Below are positions 44,460 through 55,574 of a DNA stretch of 64,000 nt, piece by piece. This DNA is from Notospermus geniculatus (lineage: Eukaryota; Nemertea; Pilidiophora; Heteronemertea; Lineidae). The position numbers and the translations under genes were made by a program. How positions within the stretch are numbered: position 1 is the stretch's first letter; each line of letters starts with the position of its first letter. The notes beneath the pieces are model-generated. The model had not been told where the DNA came from. It did no database searches and worked only from the letters and a program-made list of their open reading frames with translations. The stretch is from contig NMRB01000186.1 in assembly GCA_002633025.1 (NCBI GenBank), positions 1 through 64,000 of the forward strand. Reading direction: 5' to 3'.

Positions 44460-46463
44460 ATGGCGACAGCGACACCAGATGATTTAGAAGAACGTTTGGA
44501 AAGAGAACTACAATGTTCCATATGCCTTGACGTATTCGATGTCCCAAAGGTTGCTGGGCCATGTAACCATACGTTTTGCAAAGCTTGTCTGATGGGGTAC
44601 GTAAGGGCCAGAGGTGGTGGACCAGGTAGCACTTTCCCTTGCCCCAATTGCCGACGAAGATGTGATATGCCGACTAATGGACCGGATGGTCTCGAAACCA
44701 ATCGACCGATCGCCAATATCATTGACATTCGAAACACAGCCATATCCACGAGGCGGGACCGTTACAGCTTTCTGACTGACATTGGCCAGCCTGATGATAA
44801 TGTTTGTGAAAACTGCAAAGAAAGTAGTCTGGTTGCGACCCCTGCGTCCTCGATTTGTTCGACATGCGACGGAATGCTTCTATGCGACAAATGCGGTAGC
44901 AGCCATCCCGACCAAGCAGAAACTTTAAACCACGAGGTTACAAGCGTCTGTGAGAGCCACAGAAAATCGCGGCGACACTTCTGTAAAACTTGTAATCTTG
45001 CGATTTGTGTTGAGTGTCGACGCTCCGAGCATTCGAATCATGATGTCCAGGTTTATCAAGCAGCAGTCACGAATGGTCGAGAAAAGCTCCACGCAAAGAT
45101 GGGCATTGCCAATAATGAGGTAATGTTTCTTAATGAGAATTACAACTGGTTGGAGAGTGTGAAGGGATATGGAAAAGGAGAGACAGACCGACTAAGTCAT
45201 GAAATAACCCAGACCCTTGCAAGAAATTCGCCGGATGTTCTGAACCCTCGACTCCTGAAGGTGAGAGACAAAATAATTTGTAATTTGAATGAAGCCTGGC
45301 AGCGCCAATTGAATGACGTCGACTTTATACAGTTGGAGGTCATAGAAAAACTGGTAGCACTCCAGACGGCCATAAAACTTGCAGAGAAGCTGATGCAGAA
45401 AAAGGTCCTGCGATCCAAACTACTTGCTGAGATCGAAAAAGAAAGCAAACGACTTGAGGATTTATCTGTTCGTTGGGTGCTCCCAAAGGACCTGACACAG
45501 GAGATGAATGACGTAACAGCAACGAAAGCAAAAGAGTTTGCCTTGAGTGACGAATTCATGACGTCCGGTGGGGTGTTCTCTCGAACCACACAAGACGAAA
45601 ACATGAGGCTCCCCCCGCGGTTTCACAATGCAGTGGTTTTAGGTGTTGTGTTGACAGCGAAATGTTTGGCTGTGTGCTGTGGAACTCTCGTGTCGAATAC
45701 CGATGGCAACACTCCTGGCGCTCCGTTCAAGTTGTATATGTGGTTTGTTGGTCCAAAGAATGAAACCGACCACAAGTTCAGAATTCCAATAACTGGAAAT
45801 GATCCGCTTGTTGATGTGGCAGCAGTGGATGAGAACCAGTTGGTTTTGCTGAGTCGCTCTTCTCCGATCCTTCGAATCGTTTCCGTGAAGACTGGCAAGG
45901 TCCGTAACATCCCTGTCGAAATCCCCAGTGACAAGATGAAATGGCTGGTCCAGGTGGTGGTGGACATCCGTGGGCAGTTCCTGGTGACGAGCGGCCGTGT
46001 TCCTCATCATCTTGTGCACGTCATTGATTCCAAGGGTGATGTTCTTCACGAAATACAAATCGGTTGCCACGGGGAGAACCTTACCCTGTGCAATCTGACT
46101 GGAAACCTCATCACCTCCTCCGTCTTTGCCGACGGCATCACGACGCATCCATGGCAAGGTTTCGGTGGTGGCGATGCGATTACAGTCCCTCACCAACAAC
46201 CGGAGTTCCGATGTTCTGACATTTGTTCCGGGAGTCTTGGCGAGGTGTTCGTGGTGGGGTTGCAAAAACACAAGAATGGACCATCAGAACTTTGTGCATA
46301 CCAACTTGACTTTGATTCTGATGAGAGATTCATGCTCCTGTATCGTGTGCACGTGGAACAATGTCCGTGGAAAGACAGCTGGTGGCCTAAATGCTCTGTT
46401 CGCGGCAATCGTTTGGTGGTGTGCTGTGGTGCAGACATAAGGTTGTTCACGTTGAAGCCGTGA
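44460..46463 (+). CDS. TRIM-type E3 ligase: RING, two B-boxes, coiled coil, C-terminal propeller-like region
   Basis: 667 residues in one coding exon. The frame is open further upstream, but a tttcttttcag acceptor ends at 44451 and the first ATG after it, at 44460 (MATATPDDLEERL), fits a normal TRIM start, so I use it. RING of C3HC4 type: C19, C22, C35, H37, C40, C43, C61, C64. B-box 1: C116, C119, C133, C136, C142, C145, with H149 and H158. B-box 2: C164, H167, C175, C178, C183, C186, H191, H194. Coiled coil is at about 205-385. The C-terminal 260 residues have repeated short strands without clear NHL signatures, so the propeller call is an inference. Known TRIM proteins transfer ubiquitin to substrates bound by the C-terminal domain, often in immunity or development. 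It is a distant paralogue of the gene at 21843; this RING is canonical, the other is not. Confidence 0.93.
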   Translation: MATATPDDLEERLERELQCSICLDVFDVPKVAGPCNHTFCKACLMGYVRARGGGPGSTFPCPNCRRRCDMPTNGPDGLETNRPIANIIDIRNTAISTRRDRYSFLTDIGQPDDNVCENCKESSLVATPASSICSTCDGMLLCDKCGSSHPDQAETLNHEVTSVCESHRKSRRHFCKTCNLAICVECRRSEHSNHDVQVYQAAVTNGREKLHAKMGIANNEVMFLNENYNWLESVKGYGKGETDRLSHEITQTLARNSPDVLNPRLLKVRDKIICNLNEAWQRQLNDVDFIQLEVIEKLVALQTAIKLAEKLMQKKVLRSKLLAEIEKESKRLEDLSVRWVLPKDLTQEMNDVTATKAKEFALSDEFMTSGGVFSRTTQDENMRLPPRFHNAVVLGVVLTAKCLAVCCGTLVSNTDGNTPGAPFKLYMWFVGPKNETDHKFRIPITGNDPLVDVAAVDENQLVLLSRSSPILRIVSVKTGKVRNIPVEIPSDKMKWLVQVVVDIRGQFLVTSGRVPHHLVHVIDSKGDVLHEIQIGCHGENLTLCNLTGNLITSSVFADGITTHPWQGFGGGDAITVPHQQPEFRCSDICSGSLGEVFVVGLQKHKNGPSELCAYQLDFDSDERFMLLYRVHVEQCPWKDSWWPKCSVRGNRLVVCCGADIRLFTLKP

Positions 46464-48985
46464 GGTGGACTCGTGTGTTGGCGCGGACTCGATGCCCGTT
46501 GTAGCTGTCTTGCAAGGCACGACGAATCGGTGCTCCACCTGCTCGGACCGAAGACTATTACATTGTTGTAGACGCCAAGAAGTTCTTCTTATATTCATTG
46601 ACACACTGTCGTCTTCCTGATTGACAACAACTGGCGTGCTGCTGGTTAAACCCTGATAGCGAGCCGTCGTTTCGTAGCTTTGTGAATAGGTTTCAAACTG
46701 GTGCTCAAATCAGCTGCCGCAATTTGTCCATACATGTATTCAAGTTCAATTTACATTTTAACCGGTATGTACATATGTTAGTCATATTATCATTTGGTGA
46801 GAGAGAGCACGGACAACGTTTTTTCTCCAAGATAACGTCGATTGGTTCTCGATCTCACCGGTAGGATGAAATAGGCCAATTGATAATAGTAGGGCATCTC
46901 GTCCGTAATCACGTGATCGGCAGCCGATGGCAAAATGTTTTGATTGGTTAAAAACCATTGATTGTTCTTTTGTTAAAGAGAGCGACCAATCAACGCGCTT
47001 TTCATTGGCTGCTTCGGCATACCTGTAGGCAGACAACTTTTAATAAAAACATTTTTATTCATAAAAAACATCTAATAAAAACATTCTTATTCATAAAATG
47101 ACTCCCTTTCTGTCCTTCTCCTCGCAGAGTTAGCCAAAAGATCTCCCCATCGATATGTATATCTATCAAACTATCATGCATAGATTTATACAGACAGGAT
47201 TTGTACAGCGTCTATTTTCATCACAGCTGACTGTAGGCTTACTTCAACACTGGCCGTATATCATCTCGTTCCACTCAAAGAGAAACCACGTTATTTGTTT
47301 TCCAATCATAAGCGAAGACATTGCATCACAGGTGGCACTTCTATATATCACAGACCAACGCTATAGATCATGTTGCAACTACACAATAACTCTGGTCCAC
47401 AGTAGTTGACGTTACCTTGGTTTCTCAGCAAAATCGGCGTTCTTGGAAGTTGTCCTGGTTAGGTGGCTTCTCAGGAGAGTTGACGTCATGTGCTGCAAGG
47501 GATGAGAGGTACTTGTCGTACCAACGTTATAACGTGTACATGTATATTACAACTCGCTACTGATTTCTTTCCATTTCCTGAGGAGTAAAGGGTCAGTTAT
47601 CAGTTACACTGCCAGTTGATTGAGAAGTTCTTTACGCTTTTTAAGCGGCATTCCTTGAGATTTCACTATAGTACAAGGTGTTTCTGAGACCTTTTGCTGT
47701 CCTGATTTCATCGCTGGAAAATCTATACAAGGATAATACGTGCTTGAAATGACCGTGTTGCGTAAAGATTGCCTTGTTTACGGACGGTAAACTCAGCGAT
47801 TGGCTATAAAAGTTGGAGACAGGACCTCGGGTCAGTTGATTAACTGGATTATCGGAATGAACTTGACAAGATCATTAATGTGTTCTCTGTCGGCAGTAAT
47901 CGTGATATGGACGGGGGATTAAGCCGAGAGATAAAATTTTCTGCTCAGTGACGGCGAACCACGAGAGAAAGAAGACACTACAGTGGAAAGTTACGAAGGT
48001 TTGTGACGTAATACAAATGATGACACTGTAAGTATACCCAAGTACATGTATACCCATTTGTTTCGTCAGATTTGCGAAACCTCGCTATTACCACCGTCGT
48101 GCACAATTGTTCTTTCTTTGAGATACGAAAACAACGATATCACTTACTTGGTACATGTATTATAGGCCTACTATGGAACCACCTCTATGATGTTATCGGC
48201 TTTAATTGCTGGTATACATGTAAGCTTGGAACTGTACAGTCGTCCTGAGGCTTCACTTTTAAATTTACATGTACAGTATATTCACTGTGTACTGTTTTTA
48301 GCAACAACAAACAGAGAATGAAATGGTAATAAGTATTTTTGACACCCAGATCTCTTATCAGAAGTCAGGTTTCACGTTCAGTATGTAAGACATCTTTGGC
48401 GGGTAATAGTATACTAGCTAAAGACTTTACCTAAAGATTCGTACATATTCTAAACCAAAACATCGTGTAGAGCAACAGCAAATACATATTAATCATAAAC
48501 GTATCTCCCGACCTGTCAGCAGGGACTATAGGCCTACCTCGAGTCTAGTTTATGGTTCAGGTAAAGTAAAAGAGAACGTGTGGGGAAGGTCTTAGTCTTC
48601 ATGAATAAAAATATCTCTGTTAACTTTGTTTATGAGTTCCCTTACGAAAACCACAGCATTTAACATCTTTACACCTATTTTTATCCAATATTTATCTGGA
48701 AGCTAAACTCGCCCTCGCCAGCGGTTCCTGGCAAATATCTTCTACGCCACGTAAAGAGGCTTCAGCCGATGCCAAAGACCGCGCGAGAGGAGTATGGCCT
48801 ACCATGTTGGACCAAATCCTTCGCATCTATATCCGTCCACCCCATCTCATCTGGTTATCGTTAACATGAAGGCCGGAATGGCTTGCTCAGGGACTTGGTG
48901 TCAAAAACAGCATTTGTCACTAACGTGACGTTAACTGCTACTAATTGACGTTATCTCCATCAGTAAGCCCATTGCAGTGAACACC

Positions 48986-49553
48986 GGTTTATTCCCAGTT
49001 CGCCCAATCCCATTTCGCCCATTGCCATTTCGCCCAAATTTTTTCCCGTTTCGCCCATTCTTTTCTCACCCTTTCCCACTTCGCCCTCTTCCCATTTTGC
49101 CCAATATCTGTCTTGCCCTTTTGCCATTTTGCCCAATTTTATTTTCGCCCATTTTTCATTTCGCCCCAAAGCCATCTCGCCCAACTTTCCCATTTCGCCC
49201 AATGACCATTTCACCCTTTTCCCACATGGCCCCTTCCCATTTCGCCCAATCGCCATTTTGTGTTTGGTAATGGTAAAGAGGCGAGATGATGAATGGGCAA
49301 AATGGCATTGGGCGAATTGGTGAAGGGGCGAAATGGTTATGGGGCGAGATGGCATTGGGCGAATCGGCAAAGGGTGAATTGGCAAAAGGGCGAAATGGTA
49401 AGTGGGCGAAAAGATAATTGGGCGAGGCGGCAATGGGGCAAAATGGTAAAGGGCAAAACGGGTAAGGGGCGAGATGGCAGAGGGCGAAACGGGGAAAAAA
49501 TTTGGGCGAAATGGGAATGGGCGAAATGGGATTGGGCGAACTGGGAAGTCACC
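48986..49553. mobile_element. 568-bp foldback element with 9-bp target duplication
   Basis: The inserted DNA is flanked by gtgaacacc on both sides (48977-48985 and 49554-49562). Copy B has one gtgaacacc (54005-54013) and no insert, giving an exact empty site. The arms are degenerate tandem arrays of a 17-20 base unit such as cgcccaatcccattt, inverted in the right half (aaatgggattgggcg). The ends begin ggt and close with acc. A 9-bp duplication is typical of Mutator-like elements, and inverted arrays of short units recall the TU foldback elements described in sea urchins. Open frames through it only reflect the repeat unit. Confidence 0.95.
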
Positions 49554-49703
49554 GTGAACACCACGTTAGAGATAACGTCAAAACAGCACCAATAGTGTTT
49601 TGAACAAGGAGCCCAGTTCGAAAGGTTACTTTGTCGTAATTAAGTTATGCATTAATTCATCCCACACTAAAATGTATTTTTTCTTCTTTCACAGGCTCGG
49701 TGC

Positions 49704-50990
49704 ATGAACGACATCAGTATGTGGTCATTGGTAGATGTTAGCGGGAAATACTTCAACTTGACTACTGTCAAGATGGCAAAGGAGCCAGACGTCAATTTTA
49801 GAAATGTACCAATTTTCAACGACATGTTTAATACTTCAAACTTTACTAATCGTGCAGACAATGTGTCAGGTTTGGTTCATGATGAAAACATCACAACCTC
49901 ATCTCCAGGCTCGTTCACACAAGGAATGTATTTCTTCCGTGCTTACGTCAGTCCTATCATCATCGTCATTGGAATTTTGGGTAACTTGTTAAGCACTGGG
50001 ATATTCATGCACTACAGAAAGTGGGACCAAGCCTCCATCCATTACTTGTTCTATCTCGCCTTATCAGACACAGGGAATCTCCTATTCAACGGTGTGCTCG
50101 AATGGTTGTACGTTGGTCTCAAATACGCCACCAACAACCGTTTCTGGATGAACATCCCAACTGCCAATCGCAGTGTATGCATCTTCGTGCGTTACGTTTG
50201 GTTACATTGTGCCTTCATCAGCTCATGGATTCTGGTTTTGTTTACAATCGAACGTTTCCTAGTCGTCTGCTTTCCTTTACGAGCCGTCAAATGGGTGACA
50301 GTTGGCAGACGACGGAATATTCTCGCGATACTAACGATAGTAAGCGTGATTTCGTGGTTTCCCATTCCGTTCATTTACGATGTTTACAAACAGCATGGAT
50401 TTGACGTCTGCTTACCAGACTCCTCAAAATCACCTTGGCTGTCGTCATATTTCTCCTTCCATTCCATGGCGTCAACATATTTCATCCCTTGTGTACTCCT
50501 GGCCGTATTTAATACATTTATCATCATTGGAATCGCCAGAACGAGCAAAGGCAGACAACAAATCAGGGGTGGAAGAAAAAGCTGGAAGCAGGACGTTAGG
50601 ATTGCCTTGAATCTTTTGGCTGTTTCCTCTGTGTTTTTAGCCCTTACGATCCCTTTTTGTCTTGCCTGGGGGATCTGGTTTTACGTCGAATCTACCAACT
50701 TTGAGGGGTACACGCTGCAAGAGATCAAAGACTGGTTGGAGGTCAACAGGTTCATGACCAGCGTCAGTATTATAAACTATTCTGTCAATTTCTTCATCTA
50801 CACTGCTCGCCTCTCTTTCTTCAAGAGGCGGGTCGTTCGTCTGTTTCAGTGTAAAATACACGGAAAGGTTGCTTCCACGAGTAATAATTCCCAAAATGAA
50901 AGTGACTTGTCTGGGAAAAAGATTGGCACTGCGCATGCGCAGTCGACAGTGGCAAAGAATTATAACTCGACATCGACGAAAGTGTGCTGA
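49704..50990 (+). CDS. Class A GPCR, 428 residues, segmental copy A
   Basis: Orphan rhodopsin-class receptor. The coding region is one exon, preceded by a splice acceptor (ctttcacag ending 49694), so a 5' UTR exon lies upstream. The long extracellular N-terminus (about 80 residues) has glycosylation sites at N18, N43, N46, N53 and N62. TM1 is at about 82-104 with GN, TM2 at 113-135, TM3 at 158-182 ending ERF (183-185) in place of DRY. C159 and C236 are placed for the usual disulfide. TM4 is at 205-226, TM5 at 252-278, TM6 at 299-325 and TM7 at 349-368, with VNFFIY instead of NPxxY. C383 may be palmitoylated. The tail is rich in Ser, Asn and Thr. It is not closely related to the minus-strand cluster at 1-6416. 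AATAAA at 51118-51123 is about 130 bases after the stop. Confidence 0.95.
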   Translation: MNDISMWSLVDVSGKYFNLTTVKMAKEPDVNFRNVPIFNDMFNTSNFTNRADNVSGLVHDENITTSSPGSFTQGMYFFRAYVSPIIIVIGILGNLLSTGIFMHYRKWDQASIHYLFYLALSDTGNLLFNGVLEWLYVGLKYATNNRFWMNIPTANRSVCIFVRYVWLHCAFISSWILVLFTIERFLVVCFPLRAVKWVTVGRRRNILAILTIVSVISWFPIPFIYDVYKQHGFDVCLPDSSKSPWLSSYFSFHSMASTYFIPCVLLAVFNTFIIIGIARTSKGRQQIRGGRKSWKQDVRIALNLLAVSSVFLALTIPFCLAWGIWFYVESTNFEGYTLQEIKDWLEVNRFMTSVSIINYSVNFFIYTARLSFFKRRVVRLFQCKIHGKVASTSNNSQNESDLSGKKIGTAHAQSTVAKNYNSTSTKVC

Positions 50991-51117
50991 TGTGGTCTTG
51001 CTTGGTCTATGCATTGTTTAAGTGACGTGTAGGGCTATAGTAGGTATGTGAGGACTTTTGTTCATATCATCGTGCCAATGCAAGTTTATCATAGCCTAAA
51101 TCGCCTGTACAGGAGAA

Positions 51118-51123
51118 AATAAA
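51118..51123 (+). terminator. Poly(A) signal of GPCR copy A
   Basis: AATAAA in the context aggagaaaataaagcg, about 130 bases after the stop codon. It is conserved in copy B at 55569-55574. Confidence 0.6.
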
Positions 51124-52765
51124 GCGCTGATAACCACTTTACAATGACTTCCTTCTTGTCGATGGCCATCCATCAGGAACCAAAGAACAAGGCCACAGTC
51201 AGCTGCAGATCGTCGAAAGACGGTGTAATAGCAAAGGTTGTCTCACTGGATCCATGATCCGGTAGGCCTACTATTGGCTTGGCAGATCATGGGTCAAGAT
51301 TAGGCAGATGAGCCTTACTGACCTTGTATTTTTTACGATTATATANGTTGTCCACCGGTCATTCAATAGCCGCGTGTGATTAAAGGTCCGTGGAAAATCC
51401 AACGATCAATTTCCTAGCTTCCGCATTCCATTAGGTCAAAGATAGATGTTGCCAGACTTTATCAGTAGCGCATCTTGCCCGTAATCACGTGATCGACAGC
51501 CGATGGCAAAATGTTTTGATTGGTTGAAAACCATTGATTGTTCTTTTGTTAAAGAGAGCGACCAATTAACGCGCTTTTCATTGGCTGCTTCGGCATACGG
51601 TACCTGTAGGCAGACAACTTTTAATAAAAACATTTTTATTCATAAAAAACATTTAATAAAAACATTTTTATTCATAAAATGACTCCCTTTCTGTCCTTCC
51701 CCTCGAAGAGTTAGCCAAAAGATCTCCCCATCGATATGTATATCTATCATACTATCATGCATAGATTTATACAGACAGGATTTGTACAGCGTCTAGATTC
51801 TCATCACAGCTGACTGTAGGCTTACTTCAACACTGGCCGTATATCATCTCGTTCCACTCAAAGAGAAACCACGTTATTTGTTTTCCAATCATAAGCGAAG
51901 ACATTGCCTCACAGGTGGCACTTCTATATATCACAGACCAACGCTATAGATCATGTTGCAACTACACAATAACTCTGGTCCACAGTAGTTGACGTTACCT
52001 TGGTTTCTCAGCAAAATCGGCGTTCTTGGAAGTTGTCCTGGTTAGGTGGCTTCTCAGGAGAGTTGACGTCATGTGCTGCAAGGGATGAGAGGTACTTGTC
52101 GTACCAACGTTATAACGTGTATATTGCAACTTGCTACTGATTTCTTTCCATTTCCTGAGGAGTAAAGGGTCAGTTATCAGTTACACTGCCGGTTGATTGA
52201 GAAGTTCTTTACGCTTTTTAAGCGGCATTCCTTGAGATTTCACTAGTACAAGGTGTTTCTGAGACCTTGCTGTCCTGATTTCATCGCTGGAAAATCTATA
52301 CAAGGATATTGCGTGCTCGAAATGACCGTGTTGCGTAAAGATTGCTTTGTTTACGGACGGTAAACGCAGCGATTGGCTAAAGTTGGAGACAGGACCTCTG
52401 GTCAGTTGATTAACTGGATTATCGGAATGAACTTGACAAGATCATTAGTGTGTTCTTTGTCGGCAGTAATCGTGATACGGGCGGGGGATTAAGCCGAGAG
52501 ATAAAATTTTCTGCACAGTGACGGCGAACCACGAGAGAAAGAAGACACTACAGTGGAAAGTTACGAAGGTTTGTGACGGAATACAAATGATGACACTGTA
52601 AGTATACCCAAGTACATGTATACCCATTTGGGATTGTCGCGAGGTGTACTGTTGTCTTCGATTGTCAACCACAAGTGTATTCCAAAATAGGCACAAAAAG
52701 TTGAAGGCTCATTTGAAATACGCTAACACCAACCGTGGGTGTTCGTGTATGTTGGTTGATTGGCA

Positions 52766-53137
52766 TTAGGGAGGTTTCGCAAATCTGACGAAACACGAAG
52801 TACGGAATTGGACTTCACTTCCATGACGTCATGTATTTCAGGAGATGGTTGGTACCACAAATATCGGCTGCTGCAACAGCGTGTTTTAGCGTATGACGTT
52901 AGACCGATAGAGTTACAATGTATATTAAACTTTGATCTTTCGTATCGACGAAGTCGAAATTTAACAATTCAAGATGCACCATAACTCACTCGGTCTTAAA
53001 TGATATGCTAAAAGACGCACCGGCAGCAGGGACAACGGGTAGCAACCATCTCCAGAAGGTCCTGGAAATGTAGTTGAATTTCGTATTTCGTACTTCGTAA
53101 ATGTACTTCGTGTTTCGTCAGATTTGCAAAACCCCGC
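52766..53137. mobile_element. Inverted-repeat element, TIR ggtttcgcaaatctgacgaa
   Basis: The left end ggaggtttcgcaaatctgac, then gaaacacgaagtac, is complementary to the right end gtacttcgtgtttcgtcaga ttgcaaaacccc (with a ttg/tttg difference). Copy A holds only the right terminal repeat (48061-48084), joined directly to tacccatttg. Confidence 0.8.
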
Positions 53138-54154
53138 TATTACCACCGTCATGCTCATTGTTCTTTCTTTGAGATACGAAAACAACGATGTATTATAGGC
53201 CTAATATGGAACCACCTCTATGATGTTATCGGCTTTAATTGCTGGCATAAGCTTCGAACTAACTGTACAGTCGACCTGAGTCTTCACTTTTAAATTTACA
53301 TGTACAGAAAATTCATGTACTGTTTTTAGCAACAACAAACAAAGAATAAAATGATAATAAGTATTTTTGACACCCAGATCTCTTATCAGAACTCAGGTTT
53401 CACGTTCAGTATGTAAGACATCTTTGGCGGGTAATATACTAGCTCACTAAAGACTTCACCTAAAGATTCGTACATATTCTAAACCAAAACATCGTGTAGA
53501 GCAACAGCAAATACATATTAATCATAAACGTATCTCCCGACCTGTCAGCAGGGACTATAATGTACCTCTAGTCTAGTTTATGGTTCAGGTAAAGTAAAAG
53601 AGAACGTGTGGGGAAGGTCTTAGTCTTCATGAATAAAAATATCTCTGTTAACTTTGTTTATGAGTTCCCTTACGAAAACCACAGCATTTAACATCTTTAC
53701 ACCTATTTATATCCAATATTTATCTGGAAGCTAAACTCGCCCTCGCCAGTGGTTCCTGGCAAATATCTTCTACGCCACGTGAAGAGGCTTCAGCCGATGC
53801 CAAAGACCGCGCGAGAGGAGTATGGCCTACCATGTTGGACCAAATCCTTCGCATCTATATCCGTCCACGCCATCTCATCTGGTTATTGTTAACATGAAGG
53901 CCGGAATGGCTTGCTCAGGGACTTAGTGTCAAAAACAGCATTTGTCACTAACGTGACGTTAAGTGCTACTAATTGACGTTATCTCCATCAGTAAGCCCAT
54001 TGCAGTGAACACCACGTTAGAGATAACGTCAAAACAACAGCAATAGTGTTTTGAACAAGGAGCCCAGTTCGAAAGGTTACTTCGTCGTAATTAAGTTATG
54101 CATTAATTCATCCCACACTAAAATGTATTTTTTCTTCTTTTACAGGCTCGATGC

Positions 54155-55441
54155 ATGAACGACATCAGTATGTGGTCATTGGTAGATGTTAGCGGGAAAT
54201 ATTTCAACTTGACTACTGTTAAGATGGCAAAGGAGCCAGACGTCAATTTTAGAAATGCACCAATTTTCAACGACATGTTTAATACTTCAAACTTTACTAA
54301 TCGTGCAGACAATGTGTCAGGTTTGGTTCATGATGAAAACATCACAACCTCGTCTCCAGGCTCGTTCACACAAGGAATGTATTTCTTCCGTGCTTACGTC
54401 AGTCCTATCGTCATCGTCATTGGAATTTTAGGTAACTTGTTAAGCACTGGGATATTCCTGCACTACAGAAAGTGGGACCAAGCCTCCATCCATTACTTGT
54501 TCTACCTCGCCTTATCAGACACAGGGAATCTCCTATTCAACGGCGTGCTCGAATGGTTGTACGTTGGTCTCAAATACGCCACCAATAACCGTTTTTGGAT
54601 CAACATCCCAACTGCCAATCGCAGTGTATGCATCTTCGTGCGTTACGTTTGGTTACATTGTGCCTTCATCAGCTCATGGATTCTGGTTTTGTTTACAATC
54701 GAACGTTTCCTAGTCGTCTGCTTTCCTTTACGAGCCGTCAAATGGGTGACAGTTGGCAGACGACGGAATATTCTCGCGATACTAACGATAGTAAGCGTGA
54801 TTTCGTGGTTCCCCATTCCGTTCATCTACGATGTTTACAAACAGCATGGATTTGACGTCTGCTTACCAGATTCCTCAAAGTCCCCTTGGATGTCGTCATA
54901 TTTCTCCTTCCATTCAATGGCGTCAACATATTTCATCCCTTGTGTAATCCTGGCCGTATTTAATACATTTATCATCATTGGAATTGCCAGAACGAGCAAA
55001 GGCAGACAACAAATCAGGGGTGGAAGGAAAAGCTGGAAGCAGGACGTTAGGATTGCCTTGAATCTTTTGGCTGTTTCCTCTGTGTTTTTAGCCCTTACGA
55101 TCCCTTTTTGCTTTGCCTGGGGGATCTGGTTTTACGTCGAATCTACCAACTTTGAGGGGTACACGCTGCAAGAGATCAAAGACTGGTTGGAGGTCAACAG
55201 GTTCATGACCAGCGTCAGTATTATAAACTATTCTGTCAATTTCTTCATCTACACTGCTCGCCTCTCTTTCTTCAAGAGGCGGGTCGTTCGTCTGTTTCAG
55301 TGTAAAATACACGGAAAGGTTGCTTCCACGAGTAATAATTCCCAAAATGAAAGTGACTTGTCTGGGAAAAAGATTGGCACTGCGCATGCGCAGTCGACAG
55401 TGGCAAAGAATTATAACTCGACATCGACGAAAGTGTGCTGA
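54155..55441 (+). CDS. Class A GPCR, 428 residues, segmental copy B
   Basis: Same receptor as copy A. Same length, same start after a splice acceptor (ctttacag ending 54145), same ERF and VNFFIY motifs, same glycosylation sites and tail. Seven residues differ from copy A: V35A, I86V, M102L, M149I, L246M, L256I and L320F (numbering of A to B). All are exchanges between hydrophobic residues and most are in membrane segments. It is either a very recent duplicate or the other allele of the same gene (see the N at the junction). AATAAA is at 55569-55574. Confidence 0.95.
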   Translation: MNDISMWSLVDVSGKYFNLTTVKMAKEPDVNFRNAPIFNDMFNTSNFTNRADNVSGLVHDENITTSSPGSFTQGMYFFRAYVSPIVIVIGILGNLLSTGIFLHYRKWDQASIHYLFYLALSDTGNLLFNGVLEWLYVGLKYATNNRFWINIPTANRSVCIFVRYVWLHCAFISSWILVLFTIERFLVVCFPLRAVKWVTVGRRRNILAILTIVSVISWFPIPFIYDVYKQHGFDVCLPDSSKSPWMSSYFSFHSMASTYFIPCVILAVFNTFIIIGIARTSKGRQQIRGGRKSWKQDVRIALNLLAVSSVFLALTIPFCFAWGIWFYVESTNFEGYTLQEIKDWLEVNRFMTSVSIINYSVNFFIYTARLSFFKRRVVRLFQCKIHGKVASTSNNSQNESDLSGKKIGTAHAQSTVAKNYNSTSTKVC

Positions 55442-55568
55442 TGTGGTCTTGCTTGGTCTATGCATTGTTTAAGTGACGTGTAGGGCTATAGTAGGTATGT
55501 GAGGACTTTTGTTCATATCATCGTGCCAATGCAAGTTTATCATAGCCTAAATCGCCTGTACAGGAGAA

Positions 55569-55574
55569 AATAAA
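55569..55574 (+). terminator. Poly(A) signal of GPCR copy B
   Basis: AATAAA, same context and spacing as in copy A. Confidence 0.6.

Larger units (their letters stand above)
46884..51345. repeat. Segmental duplication A (4.46 kb), contains a GPCR gene
   Basis: Matches 51463-55797 in the same orientation along its whole length, with scattered substitutions and small indels. The left border lies inside a repeat related to the MITE at 14986. The right border is 51345, followed by a single N at 51346. The block includes noncoding DNA, the splice acceptor, the complete GPCR coding exon and its poly(A) signal. Confidence 0.93.

Noticed and set aside
48960-49595. Long frames on both strands rich in Pro-Arg-Phe or Gly-Lys-Trp repeats
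   Set aside because: They only translate the tandem unit of the foldback element; the sister copy lacks the whole stretch.
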